DNA of 44,926 nucleotides from Nitrospira sp. (GTDB lineage: Bacteria; Nitrospirota; Thermodesulfovibrionia; Thermodesulfovibrionales; Dissulfurispiraceae), in NCBI GenBank assembly GCA_002634385.1, contig NSJL01000032.1, positions 1-44,926 of the forward strand, read 5' to 3'. Position numbers and translations under genes: made by a program. Shown here in pieces: positions 24,192 to 32,586 of the stretch. The notes under the pieces were generated by a model that made no database searches, was not told the origin of the DNA, and saw nothing but the letters and a program-made list of their open reading frames with translations. The number at the start of each line of letters is the position of its first letter. The stretch's first letter is position 1.

Positions 24192-25386
24192 CATCGAGAA
24201 TGGAGAAAAAGGCCTCGATCATTTCCGGATCGAAGTGTTTTCCGCTCTCTTTCCTCATGGTCTCGAGCACCTGGTCCTCATCCCAGGGGTCTTTGTAGGC
24301 TCTCCGGGAGCAGAGGGCATCATACACATCCGCGATGGCCACCACCCTGCCGAAGGGGGGGATCTCCTCGGCCTTCTTGCCCAGTGCTTTCCCGTTCTGC
24401 CCCTCGTAGCCCAGCATCGGAAGGCCGCTCAGGGGATTGATGTGCCCCGGATAGCCGTTCCCGTCCCAGCGCTCGTGATGGTTCAGCGAGACAAGGGACG
24501 ACGCCTCGTCGAAGTCGGAATACGTATCGGAAAAAAGACGGGCACCGAGATAGGTATGCTGCTTCATGGCCTCGAACTCCTCGGGATCGAGCCGGGCCGG
24601 CTTCTTGAGAATCGCATCGGAAATGGCAACTTTCCCCACGTCATGGAGCATGGCGGCCATCCTCAGCACATCCTTATTCTTTTCTATTTCCTTGAAGGGA
24701 ACTCCCCGTACGGAAGCCCACCTTTCATAGACCTCCACGGCATAGGACGCCACACGGTTCACGTGGGCTCCGGTCTCCTTGGGATCGCGCAACTCCGCCA
24801 TCCTGATCATCCGCAGGATAATAGCCCTCGTCATCTGCGCTCGCTCGATGGCGATGGCCGCACTGTTCGCGAAATGCAGGATGAACGGCTCGTCCTCCCG
24901 GGCGAAGGGCAGGATGTTCCCCTCCCCGTCCATCGCATTGATCAACTGCAGAACGCCGATGACCTCCCCCCTGTTGTTGGTCAGCGGAAAGGTAAGGACC
25001 GACTTGGTACGATACCGGGAAATCGCGTCGTAGCCCTTGTTGAAGGAATAAGAAACCCCCTCCGGCAGTTCGTAGACGTCCGGGATGTTCAGCATCCGCC
25101 CGGTGCTGGCGACATACCCGGCAATGGACTCATTGTCGATGGGAATGGAGAAGGTGGAATAGATGAGCTTCTGTCCCGCCGGAAGCTTCTTCTGCATGGT
25201 CTCGTTCTGCGTGTGGCTGAACTTCAGACGGTTGTCTTCCTTGACATAGATGGAGCCTGCGTCGGCGTTGACGAAGCGGCGCGCCACGGTCAGGATTCTC
25301 TCCAGGAGGAGATCAACATCGTTCACCCGGGCGATTTCATGCCCCAGGTTGATGATATGGGTCAGCTTCTGCTTCTCGTCGAGCAT
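24154..25386 (-). CDS. GAF-HD-GYP c-di-GMP phosphodiesterase
   Basis: Soluble 410-aa protein that should hydrolyse c-di-GMP. GAF domain about 15-175 (LLLERILTVARRFVNADAGS, SIPIDNESIAGYVASTGRML, VIGVLQLINA), then HD-GYP from about 190 with RDPKETGAHVNRVASYA, MLHDVGKVA and NHHERWDGNGYPGHIN. Compared with most HD-GYP proteins there is an insertion between NGYP and the next conserved EIPPFGRVVAIADVYDAL (about 25 residues containing NPLSGLPMLGYEGQNGKALG). Start at ATG 25386; the frame open to 25641 runs into thyX and is ignored. Lies 37 nt behind thyX, probably co-transcribed. Confidence 0.88.
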   Translation of the reverse strand: MLDEKQKLTHIINLGHEIARVNDVDLLLERILTVARRFVNADAGSIYVKEDNRLKFSHTQNETMQKKLPAGQKLIYSTFSIPIDNESIAGYVASTGRMLNIPDVYELPEGVSYSFNKGYDAISRYRTKSVLTFPLTNNRGEVIGVLQLINAMDGEGNILPFAREDEPFILHFANSAAIAIERAQMTRAIILRMIRMAELRDPKETGAHVNRVASYAVEVYERWASVRGVPFKEIEKNKDVLRMAAMLHDVGKVAISDAILKKPARLDPEEFEAMKQHTYLGARLFSDTYSDFDEASSLVSLNHHERWDGNGYPGHINPLSGLPMLGYEGQNGKALGKKAEEIPPFGRVVAIADVYDALCSRRAYKDPWDEDQVLETMRKESGKHFDPEMIEAFFSILDVIRSIGQRYPNV

Positions 25387-25423
25387 TCTCCTCGCCCCCC
25401 CGGAATGGATGCATGTCCGTCCG

Positions 25424-26152
25424 CTATGCGGCCCTGTATTTCTTGCGCACTTCCTTGATCTTCCCGCAGGTATATTCGCCTTCCGGACAGGGGGCATAGA
25501 GACAGCCGGGGCCCGCCTTGGAAAAAATGACCGGCGAAACCTTCTTTGCCCGCTGCAGCATCTTCTCGGCCATGCGCCGTATCTCCCACTGGGCACGGTT
25601 GCAGCACCTCTGCCGGAAAAAGTGCAGCAACTCCCGCGCATTCATGGTGACAATGATCTTCGTCTCGGCCGCATTGGGCAGCACAAACCGGGCATCCTGG
25701 TTCGCCGCTTCCCCGTGTATCCCCCTCTCGTTCAGCTTTCCGACCAGGTGGACATAGGCCCTCTGCGCCTCCGCCATGAAATGCACGAAATAGTTTCTCA
25801 GTTCCTTGTCTTCCCGGATTGTCGGGGGGATAAGATAGTCGAAGTCCGCCGCCTCGCTGACATAGCGCTGCGACTGCTGGGAATAGGAAGCGATACGGTG
25901 GCGTACCAGTTGATGGGAGCACGCCCTCGATATGCCCTCGATGGCAAAGGTGAAAGAGGCGTGCTCCAGGGGACTTGTATGCCCCATTTTCATCAGCTTT
26001 TCCACAAATGATTTCTGGTCTCCGGCCTCTATCCTCTCACGGAGGGACTCGAGGGAAGAGGGGCTGTAGCAAAGCTTTGCCGCCATCGCCACCGTCTCTT
26101 CGGGGTCAGGAGTATGACGGAGGAGTATGACCTTCAGTTTCGCTTCGGGCAT
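25424..26152 (-). CDS. thyX: Flavin-dependent thymidylate synthase ThyX
   Basis: Makes dTMP from dUMP with FAD, NADPH and methylene-tetrahydrofolate; replaces ThyA, without releasing dihydrofolate. 242 aa. The ThyX signature is LVRHRIASYSQQSQRYV (usual RHRxxSxNxxSxR, here with Gln at the Asn position). Further motifs: HTSPLEHASFTFAIEG and ARELLHFFRQRCCNRAQWEI. The C-terminal tail with several Cys (GPGCLYAPCPEGEYTCG) resembles that of Clostridium/Thermotoga-type proteins. I use ATG 26152: a consensus -10 box is only 6 nt upstream, so the mRNA is probably leaderless and the longer frame to 26188 is not possible. Confidence 0.93.
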   Translation of the reverse strand: MPEAKLKVILLRHTPDPEETVAMAAKLCYSPSSLESLRERIEAGDQKSFVEKLMKMGHTSPLEHASFTFAIEGISRACSHQLVRHRIASYSQQSQRYVSEAADFDYLIPPTIREDKELRNYFVHFMAEAQRAYVHLVGKLNERGIHGEAANQDARFVLPNAAETKIIVTMNARELLHFFRQRCCNRAQWEIRRMAEKMLQRAKKVSPVIFSKAGPGCLYAPCPEGEYTCGKIKEVRKKYRAA

Positions 26153-26158
26153 GCAGGG

Positions 26159-26188
26159 ATTATACTGGCTCACACGGGACGAAAGCAA
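26159..26188 (-). promoter_or_regulatory. Promoter of thyX, leaderless type
   Basis: On the minus strand TTGCTT (26188-26183), 18 nt, TATAAT (26164-26159), then 6 nt (CCCTGC) to the ATG. The first transcribed base should be the A of the start codon. No Shine-Dalgarno site exists. Confidence 0.7.
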
Positions 26189-26281
26189 GGGAAGCGCATC
26201 CGGAGCGCACGCCTGCGCACCTCCTCCCCGCAGAACACTGCACCGGGGACACGCTGCAGGGAATCCGCCCGGGGTCCCGCT

Positions 26282-27397
26282 TTATCTTCCCATTATTTGA
26301 AGGTACTTCGCAATTCCGTTTCGCGTTATCAGTCCGACAATGCCTCCGTCCCCCACGACGGCAAGCCTGCCCCGGTCCTCACTGATCATCTTTTCCAACG
26401 CCTTCATCGCGTCGCTGTCCTCATCGATTTCCCCTCTCTTGTCGTGGGGCACCACGATCTCCTCCACCCGCCTGCGATGCCACTCCTCCCGGGGCACATC
26501 CTTCACCTCTTTCATGGAGACGAAGCCCAGAAAGCGCCCCCCCTCCATCACCGGGAAGCCCCCGAAGCCGTAGCGGAGGAAGTAATCGTTCACCGCCTTC
26601 TCAACCGAAGTATCGGAAGGCAGGCTGACTACGTCTCTCACCATAATATTCCGCACCTTGATACCCCGCAGCATTTCCTGGAGACTCACCTGCTGGTAGC
26701 TCGCCTGCGCGGCGGAATAAAGAAACCATCCGATGAGCATCAGCCAAAGGCCCCCGGAATATCCGGTAAAGAGGGTGAACAGCCCAAAAAGAATAAAGAA
26801 CAGCGCGATGTTCTGTCCGTACCCCGACGCCTTCCGTGTCGCATACAGGAAATCCCTGGATTTGCTCCAGAGATAGGCTCTCAGCACCCTTCCCCCATCC
26901 ATGGGAAAGCCGGGGATCAGGTTGAAAACCCCGAGGATGAAGTTCAACTGGGTAAGGTATCCGAGCAGCGCCCGCGCCACCCCGGTCGAAACCACCTGAT
27001 ACCCCACATAGAAGACAGCAGCAAGGAAAAAGCTCGAAAGCGGCCCTGCAATGGCAATCCTGAATTCCGCCTGCGGGTTCGGCGGCTCCCCCTTCATCTG
27101 GCTCACCCCTCCGAAAATGAACAGGGTGATATCGGAGATGGGGAGCTTGTACTTCAGGGCGACGAAAGAGTGGAGAAGCTCATGGAAGGCCACGGAAAAG
27201 AAGAGCAGCAGCGCTGCAGCGACCCCCCCCAGCCAATAATGCCGGACCGGAAGGTCGGGGGCAGCATGGGGGAAATAGAAGGAGGAGAGAGACCATGTGA
27301 TAAGCCCGAAAATAATAAGCCAGGAGAAATGGACCCGTATGGGGATTCCCATAACCGAGGCTATTTTCACCGAACCCGCCTGAAGAGGAGTGCTCAT
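26282..27397 (-). CDS. Site-2 protease-type M50 metalloprotease with two CBS domains
   Basis: Inner-membrane zinc protease predicted to cut transmembrane segments. 371 aa. The first 220 residues carry about six hydrophobic segments with the zinc motif FHELLH (HExxH) and the third ligand in [16 protein letters not shown]. After about residue 230 come two CBS motifs ([20 protein letters not shown] and [20 protein letters not shown]), which often bind adenine nucleotides and could link activity to energy state. ATG 27397 has GAGGTG 6 nt upstream. It follows hisB by 86 nt and has a possible promoter of its own. The substrate is unknown. Confidence 0.9.
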   Translation of the reverse strand: MSTPLQAGSVKIASVMGIPIRVHFSWLIIFGLITWSLSSFYFPHAAPDLPVRHYWLGGVAAALLLFFSVAFHELLHSFVALKYKLPISDITLFIFGGVSQMKGEPPNPQAEFRIAIAGPLSSFFLAAVFYVGYQVVSTGVARALLGYLTQLNFILGVFNLIPGFPMDGGRVLRAYLWSKSRDFLYATRKASGYGQNIALFFILFGLFTLFTGYSGGLWLMLIGWFLYSAAQASYQQVSLQEMLRGIKVRNIMVRDVVSLPSDTSVEKAVNDYFLRYGFGGFPVMEGGRFLGFVSMKEVKDVPREEWHRRRVEEIVVPHDKRGEIDEDSDAMKALEKMISEDRGRLAVVGDGGIVGLITRNGIAKYLQIMGR

Positions 27398-27434
27398 TGT
27401 TGCACCTCGCAAGGATTGTATGGTTACTACTAAA

Positions 27435-27463
27435 AGTATACCACTGATTTCCCGCCCTTTCAG
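27435..27463 (-). promoter_or_regulatory. Possible promoter of the M50 protease gene
   Basis: On the minus strand CTGAAA (27463-27458), 17 nt, TATACT (27440-27435), about 38 nt before the ATG. It lies in the hisB-protease gap. Confidence 0.4.
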
Positions 27464-27483
27464 GCAGACGGGGCACAAAGGAT

Positions 27484-28071
27484 TTACAGTTTTCCCTTGG
27501 TGGTGGGCACGCCCTTGATCCTCTGGTCAAGGGAAACCGCTTCCCGCAACGATCTCCCGAAAGCCTTGAAGATAGCCTCAAAGATGTGGTGCAGGTCCCT
27601 GCCGTAGTGGACAATGATATGAAGGTTCATCATGGCATGGTTGGACAGCGCACGGAAAAAATCTTCAAAAAGAGAAACTTCCAGGTCCCTCAGCGTTCCC
27701 TCGGAGGGAGTCACCTTATAAATCAGATAGGGTCTCCCGCTCAGGTCGAGGATAACCTGCGCGAGGCTTTCGTCCATGGGAATGGTGGCGTTTCCGTACC
27801 TTTTTATCCCTTTCTTCTCCCCCACCGCCTTTCTGATCGCTTCGCCGAGGGTGATCCCGAGGTCCTCCATCAGATGATGGTAGTCGATCTCGATATCCCC
27901 CCGCGCCCTGACCGTCAGATCCAAAAGACCGTGAAAGCAAAACAGATTGAGCATGTGGTCAAGAAAGGGAATGGAAGTCGTTACCTCGTACTCCCCCTTC
28001 CCGTCGAGGTCTATGGTAACAGAGATGTCCGTCTCCCTTGTTACTCTTTCAAAAGTGGCACGTCTCTTCAT
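27484..28071 (-). CDS. hisB: Imidazoleglycerol-phosphate dehydratase
   Basis: Sixth step of histidine synthesis, a manganese enzyme. 195 aa, the monofunctional form without the phosphatase domain found in enteric HisB. Motifs: [50 protein letters not shown] and [10 protein letters not shown] with the second metal site. Starts 3 nt after the hisC stop, so the two histidine genes form an operon. No other his gene is in the window. Confidence 0.95.
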   Translation of the reverse strand: MKRRATFERVTRETDISVTIDLDGKGEYEVTTSIPFLDHMLNLFCFHGLLDLTVRARGDIEIDYHHLMEDLGITLGEAIRKAVGEKKGIKRYGNATIPMDESLAQVILDLSGRPYLIYKVTPSEGTLRDLEVSLFEDFFRALSNHAMMNLHIIVHYGRDLHHIFEAIFKAFGRSLREAVSLDQRIKGVPTTKGKL

Positions 28072-28074
28072 GTC

Positions 28075-29127
28075 CTATTTCCTCCTCACTGCCTTTTTCA
28101 GCGCTTCCAGAAAGAGGGTATTTTCCCCGGGAGTGCCGACGGTAACCCGCAGCGCTCCCTTGACGGTCCCGTTCAGATTTCTCACCAACACCCCGTCCCT
28201 CAGCAGTTTCCGGTGCACGACCTCGGCGTCTTCCACCGTAACCAGGATGAAATTCGCCTCGGAGGGATAGGGGGCAACTCCTTCAATAGCATGCAAGGCA
28301 GCCGAGAGCCTCTCCCTTTCCGCAATAATACTCTTTACCACCGCCTGGACAGCTCTCTTCTTCTTGAAAGCCTGCACCGCCACTGCCTGGGAAAGCCCAT
28401 TGAGATTGAAGGGAAGCCGCACCTTGTTCACTTCGGCAATCAGCCCCTTGTCCGCCATCATGAACCCTACCCGCAAAGAGGCAAATCCTATCTTACTCAT
28501 CGTCCTGAGCACGACGAGGTTCGGGTAGTCTTTCAGAAATGGCAGAAAGCCCCTCTCGCTCGAAAAGGGTTGATACGCCTCATCCACCACCACAATCCCC
28601 TTTGACGCGTCGACAATCCTGAGAATTCTTTCGGTGGAGAAGCAATTCCCCGTGGGGTTGTTGGGAGAACTGAGGAAAACGAGAGGGGGCTTCTCCTTTT
28701 TGACGGCAGCGAGCATTCTCTCTTCGTCGAGATCAAATCCCCCGTCCAGGGAAACCCCGCTGTGCCTTTCGCCAAGGGACTGGGCAATGATCCCGTACAT
28801 GGAGAAGGTCGGGACGGGGTAGAGAACAGGCCCTCCGAAGGTGATGATCAGGTAGTAAATCAGTTCGTCGGAACCGTTCCCCAGAAGAACCTCTTCCGGA
28901 CGAACGGAAAAGGCCCGGGAGATCTGTTTCCTTATCTCTCCGGCGTCCGGATCGGGATACCGGTTCAGGGAGAGGGATCTTTCCCTCCATTCCTCCAGGG
29001 GGAAAGGGGAGCAAGGGCTCTCGTTGGCATCCAGTTTCACTCTGCAGGGAATTTCCTTCGCCTCATAGGGCCGCAAAGAGCGGATATTTTTCCGGGATAG
29101 TTTTGAAAAATCCATTTTTTTCGCCAT
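28075..29127 (-). CDS. hisC: Histidinol-phosphate aminotransferase
   Basis: PLP enzyme transferring an amino group from glutamate to imidazole acetol-phosphate. 350 aa, fold type I. Motifs: VKLDANESPCSPFP, NRYPDP, LGNGSDELIYYLI, SSPNNPTGNCFS, VVVDEAYQPFS and RTMSKIGFASLRVG, whose Lys carries PLP. ATG 29127 is placed 6 nt after a strong -10 box; there is no Shine-Dalgarno site, so a leaderless mRNA is predicted. A second ATG four codons on is possible. It is transcribed divergently from rpsU. Confidence 0.94.
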   Translation of the reverse strand: MAKKMDFSKLSRKNIRSLRPYEAKEIPCRVKLDANESPCSPFPLEEWRERSLSLNRYPDPDAGEIRKQISRAFSVRPEEVLLGNGSDELIYYLIITFGGPVLYPVPTFSMYGIIAQSLGERHSGVSLDGGFDLDEERMLAAVKKEKPPLVFLSSPNNPTGNCFSTERILRIVDASKGIVVVDEAYQPFSSERGFLPFLKDYPNLVVLRTMSKIGFASLRVGFMMADKGLIAEVNKVRLPFNLNGLSQAVAVQAFKKKRAVQAVVKSIIAERERLSAALHAIEGVAPYPSEANFILVTVEDAEVVHRKLLRDGVLVRNLNGTVKGALRVTVGTPGENTLFLEALKKAVRRK

Positions 29128-29133
29128 TCGATT

Positions 29134-29162
29134 ATAATAAAAGTACCTGCGGTCATTGTCAA
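29134..29162 (-). promoter_or_regulatory. Promoter of hisC, leaderless type
   Basis: On the minus strand TTGACA (29162-29157, consensus), 17 nt, TATTAT (29139-29134), then 6 nt (AATCGA) to the ATG. It is the best -35/-10 pair in the window. Confidence 0.75.
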
Positions 29163-29191
29163 TCGTTTTTGGCTTTTTCCGGGCGATTTTC

Positions 29192-29221
29192 TTGACAGAA
29201 AACTCAATTACCTGCTAAAGT
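29192..29221 (+). promoter_or_regulatory. Promoter of rpsU
   Basis: TTGACA (29192-29197, consensus), 18 nt, TAAAGT (29216-29221). Predicted start near 29228 with a leader of about 46 nt. Its -35 box is 29 bp from the divergent hisC -35 box. Confidence 0.6.
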
Positions 29222-29273
29222 AGGAAATAACCACAAAAGCATTACTATTTCATTATAGAGAGGAGGGATATGG

Positions 29274-29474
29274 GTGCCCTCTGTTAAAGTAAAAGACATC
29301 GAGTCTTTTGAATCCGCTCTCAAGCAGTTCAAGAAGCAATGCGAGCGTGATGGCATACTGTCAGATATAAAGAAGAGAGAGCATTACGAAAAGCCCAGCG
29401 TCAAAAAGAAGAAAAAAGTCCTGGCTGCTCGTAAGAAGGCTGCGAAGCGTACGAGATCCTTCTCCTCGCGGTAA
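29274..29474 (+). CDS. rpsU: 30S ribosomal protein S21
   Basis: Small, very basic protein of the small ribosomal subunit, involved in initiation. 66 aa: [20 protein letters not shown] is the family N-terminus and the C-terminus is a Lys/Arg tail ([19 protein letters not shown]). GTG 29274 follows AGGAGGG (29261-29267) by 6 nt; an ATG at 29270 is in another frame. rpsU, dnaG and rpoD form the macromolecular-synthesis operon in many bacteria; here a terminator and a NIF3-like gene separate rpsU from dnaG. Confidence 0.95.
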   Translation: MPSVKVKDIESFESALKQFKKQCERDGILSDIKKREHYEKPSVKKKKKVLAARKKAAKRTRSFSSR

Positions 29475-29538
29475 AAAGCTCTCTTCGTTTGCTGAAGTAT
29501 GAGGGAAACATTCCCGAGACGTAGACACACACAAACCT

Positions 29539-29602
29539 AAAAGGCCTTGAAATCAATCGGTAAACTGATTCTATCAGTGGGTATGATTCTCAAGGCCTTT
29601 TT
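29539..29602. terminator. Long bidirectional hairpin terminator after rpsU
   Basis: AAAGGCCTTGA (from 29540) pairs with TCAAGGCCTTT (to 29600), flanked by A-runs on the left and T-runs on the right, so it can end transcripts from either strand. Inside, ACTGAT/ATCAGT forms a second small hairpin. It separates rpsU from the NIF3-dnaG-rpoD genes. Confidence 0.8.
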
Positions 29603-29768
29603 GCATGGCGAACCCGCTGAAACCGGGAGCAGCCACGAAAAGAGAGCTCTTCCGCTGTACTATCGGCTTTCCGGCGGCTTTCCGGACAAGAAGGGAGCCC
29701 GGCGGGAACGAAGGAGCGCATCTTCCCTGCTGCTTTGCAACGGCGACACTGATACGAGGTGATATATT
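29603..29768. other. Intergenic region upstream of the NIF3-like gene
   Basis: 166 bp without a gene. GC-rich inverted repeats (GAGAGCTCTT, CCGGCGG) are present. No convincing promoter was found, although one must lie here or transcription must read through the terminator. GAGGTG at 29756-29761 is the ribosome site of the next gene. Confidence 0.4.
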
Positions 29769-30725
29769 TTGAATCTTTCTGACTTCTACAAGAAAGCGAT
29801 CACAACAGGAATAGAAAATGACCCGAGGGGAAAAGATGTCGTACTGAAGGAGCTGGAGAGAAAGAGGAAGGAATACGAGGGTCTCTCCCAAAAGCAGAAA
29901 GAGACCTTCGACAGAGAGAATCTCGATAATCCCTATGCCGACTCGAGGATCCTCTACGGCACCGGAGAGGATCCTTTGAACAGGATACTGGTGGGAATCG
30001 ATATCGAAGTGGGAGAGGTGCTCCTTGCCGATACCCTGCGCTCCCGGAGCAAGCCGGTCGACCTCATTGTTTCGCATCATCCCGAGGGCAGGGCATTCGC
30101 GAACCTCCACTCGGTAATGTACATGCAGTCCGACATCCTGAGCCGGTTCGGTGTTCCCATCAATATCGCGGAGGGGGCCATGGAGGGGAGGATAAAGGAG
30201 ATAGAAAGGAGGCTGATGCCGGTAAACCATACCCGGGCAGTGGATGCCGCTCGCCTGCTCGATATCCCCTTCCTCTGCCTGCACACCCCCGCGGACAATA
30301 TGGTAGCCGCCTATCTGCAACAGATGTTCGATCATGAAAAACCCTATACCCTCGAAGATGTGGTCGACCTGCTGCGGAAGGTCCCGGAGTACCTCGAAGC
30401 GGAAAAGAACAGTTCCGGACCGAAGATCCTTCTGGGAGCGAAGAGCAGAAAAGCGGGAAAAGTTTTCGTCGACATGACGGGCGGAACCGAGGGTTCGAAA
30501 GAGATCTTTCAGAGCCTTTCCCTCGGGGGGATCAATACCGTGGTTGCCATGCACCTCACCGAGGACCACCGGAAGGAGGCGGAGAAAAATCATATCAACG
30601 TAGTGATAGCAGGGCACATTGCCAGTGACAACGTAGGGGTAAACCTTCTTCTCGATGCGCTGCAGGAGGAAGGGCAGCCGGAAATAATCGAGTGCTCGGG
30701 TTTCAGGAGAGTAAAAAGAAAATAG
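29769..30725 (+). CDS. NIF3-family (NGG1p-interacting factor 3-like) protein
   Basis: Conserved metal-binding family whose exact cellular role is unsettled; some members act as GTP cyclohydrolase-like or hydrolase-type folds. 318 aa. Recognisable NIF3 elements are GIDIEVGEVLLADTLRSRS, LIVSHHPEG (two His), LDIPFLCLHTPADN and the C-terminal NVVIAGHIASDNVGVNLLLD, which together hold the dinuclear metal site. The first 60 residues (charged, helical, NDPRGKDVVLKELERKRKEY) precede the usual family start. TTG 29769 with GAGGTG 7 nt upstream is the only sensible start. Lies 79 nt before dnaG on the same strand. Confidence 0.82.
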   Translation: MNLSDFYKKAITTGIENDPRGKDVVLKELERKRKEYEGLSQKQKETFDRENLDNPYADSRILYGTGEDPLNRILVGIDIEVGEVLLADTLRSRSKPVDLIVSHHPEGRAFANLHSVMYMQSDILSRFGVPINIAEGAMEGRIKEIERRLMPVNHTRAVDAARLLDIPFLCLHTPADNMVAAYLQQMFDHEKPYTLEDVVDLLRKVPEYLEAEKNSSGPKILLGAKSRKAGKVFVDMTGGTEGSKEIFQSLSLGGINTVVAMHLTEDHRKEAEKNHINVVIAGHIASDNVGVNLLLDALQEEGQPEIIECSGFRRVKRK

Positions 30726-30804
30726 ACCGGCGTTTTCCGCCGCTGCGGAGACGTTGCTGTCCGACGCCGCTTCCTGCTGCATCGGGCAGCAACGGTGGAA
30801 AAGC

Positions 30805-32556
30805 ATGAAGCCTGATACGATCGTCGAAGAAATAAAGTCGAAAATAGATATCGTCAGCCTGATCGCCGAGCATATCGACCTGAAGCGCTCGGGACAGAAC
30901 TATAAAGGACTTTGCCCTTTCCACTCGGAGAAGACCCCCTCCTTCATGGTCAATCCGTCAAAACAGATTTTCCACTGCTTCGGCTGCGGCAAAGGAGGGG
31001 ATGTCTTCTCCTTTATCATGGAGTATGAGGGCATGAATTTCCAGGAGGCAATCACCTATCTTTCCGACAAGGCGGGAATACGGATCGAGGACTACCGGAG
31101 CGAGTCGAAGGCAAACAGAAGCCTGAAAGAGGACCTGTACGCCATCAACAGGGAGGCACTCGCCTTCTTCAAAGATAATATGCGTCCCTCCCGTCAGACC
31201 ATGGCGTACCTGAAGGAGAGAGGCCTGGCGGACGAAACAGTCGAAAGGTTCTCCCTCGGCTACAGCAGACAGGAACGAAACGCCCTGTTTACCCACCTTA
31301 CCAAACGGAAGTTTCCCCCGGAGCATATAAAAGCCTCCGGCCTTGTCTACTTCGGGGATCGGGAACCTTTCGATTTTTTCAGGGACAGGCTGATGTTCCC
31401 TCTGCTCGACCTGCAGGACAGGGTTATCGCCTTCGGCGGGAGGATCATGACCTCTTCCGGGAGCTCTCCCAAATACCTCAACTCCCCGGAGAGCCTGATC
31501 TTCAAGAAGGGAGAGGCATGCTACGGGCTGAACCACGCAAAGAGCGCCATCAGCAAGAAAGGGTATTCCATCATTGTAGAGGGGTATATGGATGCACTCC
31601 TGTGCCATCAATACGGATTCGATACTACCGTAGCCCCCCTGGGGACCGCCCTCACCGCAGGACACCTGAAGAAACTCAGAAGATTCTCGGACAAGCTTCT
31701 CCTCGTATTCGACGGGGATGCCGCGGGAGTCTCCGCCACGAAGAGGGCCCTCGAGCTCGTCTATGCAGAGGGCATGGCGGCCAAGGTACTCCCGCTTCCG
31801 CAGGGGGAAGACCCGGATACCTTCCTGCGGAAATACGGATCGGAGCAATTCAGGACACGTATGGGCAGTGCGCTGACTCCCGTGGGATTCCTGCTGAGAG
31901 CTTCCGGGAAAAACAGGATCGACGGAGTGAAGGCCCTCCTGCGCCTCCTCGCCTCCTGCCCCGACTCTCTTATGAGAGAGGAGGCCCTCCGGGAGTTGGC
32001 GGACAAATCGGGTATGAATGAGACAGCGCTCAGAGAAGAATTGAAGGATATCCGGCAGAGTCCGTCCCGGCAGGGAAGACATCAGGCCGGGGGCGGCCCC
32101 GGCGCGCCGGCACAAGAGGGAACTTCGGGGCCCGCAGAAATGAGCAGGGAAGAGCGCATGCTCCTCCTTGCCCTTCTCTCGGCACCCGACCGGGCAGTCC
32201 CTGTTCTCGACAGGGTTCCCCTGGACAGCAGGGGAAGCGGGTTTGCGCGGGGACTTTTTGAAAAGATCAAAACCGCTTTCGTCCCTGGAGCAGCAGACGG
32301 TCTTTCGACGGAAAGGCTCCTCGCCCTTTGCAACGGCGAGGAGAAGAGGCTCGTCACCCAACTCTCCGTCAGCCCTGAAATAGACGAGGAAAACGTGGAG
32401 GTAGTCATAGAGGAATGCCTGAGAAAAATTGCGGTAAAGGATCTCGAAAAACAGATACGGTCGGCGGGGGAGGCAGGTGATGTGGAACGTCTGCAGTCCC
32501 TGCTTCTCCAAAAGAGAAAAAAACTGTCGAAAAACTCCGGAAGCCTGTCCCGGTGA
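30805..32556 (+). CDS. dnaG: DNA primase
   Basis: Makes RNA primers for replication, recruited by the DnaB helicase. 583 aa from ATG 30805 (the open frame begins 17 codons earlier, but MKPDTIVEEIKSKIDIVSLI is the family start). CHC2 zinc finger: CPFHSEKTPSF and FHCFGCGKGGD (about 40-64). TOPRIM domain: IIVEGYMDALLCHQYGFDTT (about 255) and LLVFDGDAAG with the metal-binding acidic residues. The C-terminal helicase-binding part is divergent, as is normal; a low-complexity linker (RQGRHQAGGGPGAPAQEGTS) precedes it. rpoD follows after 30 nt, as in the classical operon. Confidence 0.96.
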   Translation: MKPDTIVEEIKSKIDIVSLIAEHIDLKRSGQNYKGLCPFHSEKTPSFMVNPSKQIFHCFGCGKGGDVFSFIMEYEGMNFQEAITYLSDKAGIRIEDYRSESKANRSLKEDLYAINREALAFFKDNMRPSRQTMAYLKERGLADETVERFSLGYSRQERNALFTHLTKRKFPPEHIKASGLVYFGDREPFDFFRDRLMFPLLDLQDRVIAFGGRIMTSSGSSPKYLNSPESLIFKKGEACYGLNHAKSAISKKGYSIIVEGYMDALLCHQYGFDTTVAPLGTALTAGHLKKLRRFSDKLLLVFDGDAAGVSATKRALELVYAEGMAAKVLPLPQGEDPDTFLRKYGSEQFRTRMGSALTPVGFLLRASGKNRIDGVKALLRLLASCPDSLMREEALRELADKSGMNETALREELKDIRQSPSRQGRHQAGGGPGAPAQEGTSGPAEMSREERMLLLALLSAPDRAVPVLDRVPLDSRGSGFARGLFEKIKTAFVPGAADGLSTERLLALCNGEEKRLVTQLSVSPEIDEENVEVVIEECLRKIAVKDLEKQIRSAGEAGDVERLQSLLLQKRKKLSKNSGSLSR

Positions 32557-32586
32557 AGGCTTTACGGATCATGAAAGGAGGGGGTC

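Noticed and set aside
24139..25458. 439-codon plus-strand frame
   Set aside because: It is antisense to the GAF-HD-GYP gene, with a His/Pro/Gly-rich, domain-free translation.
29574..30806. 410-codon minus-strand frame
   Set aside because: It lies fully antisense to the NIF3-like gene, which has clear family motifs and a ribosome site.
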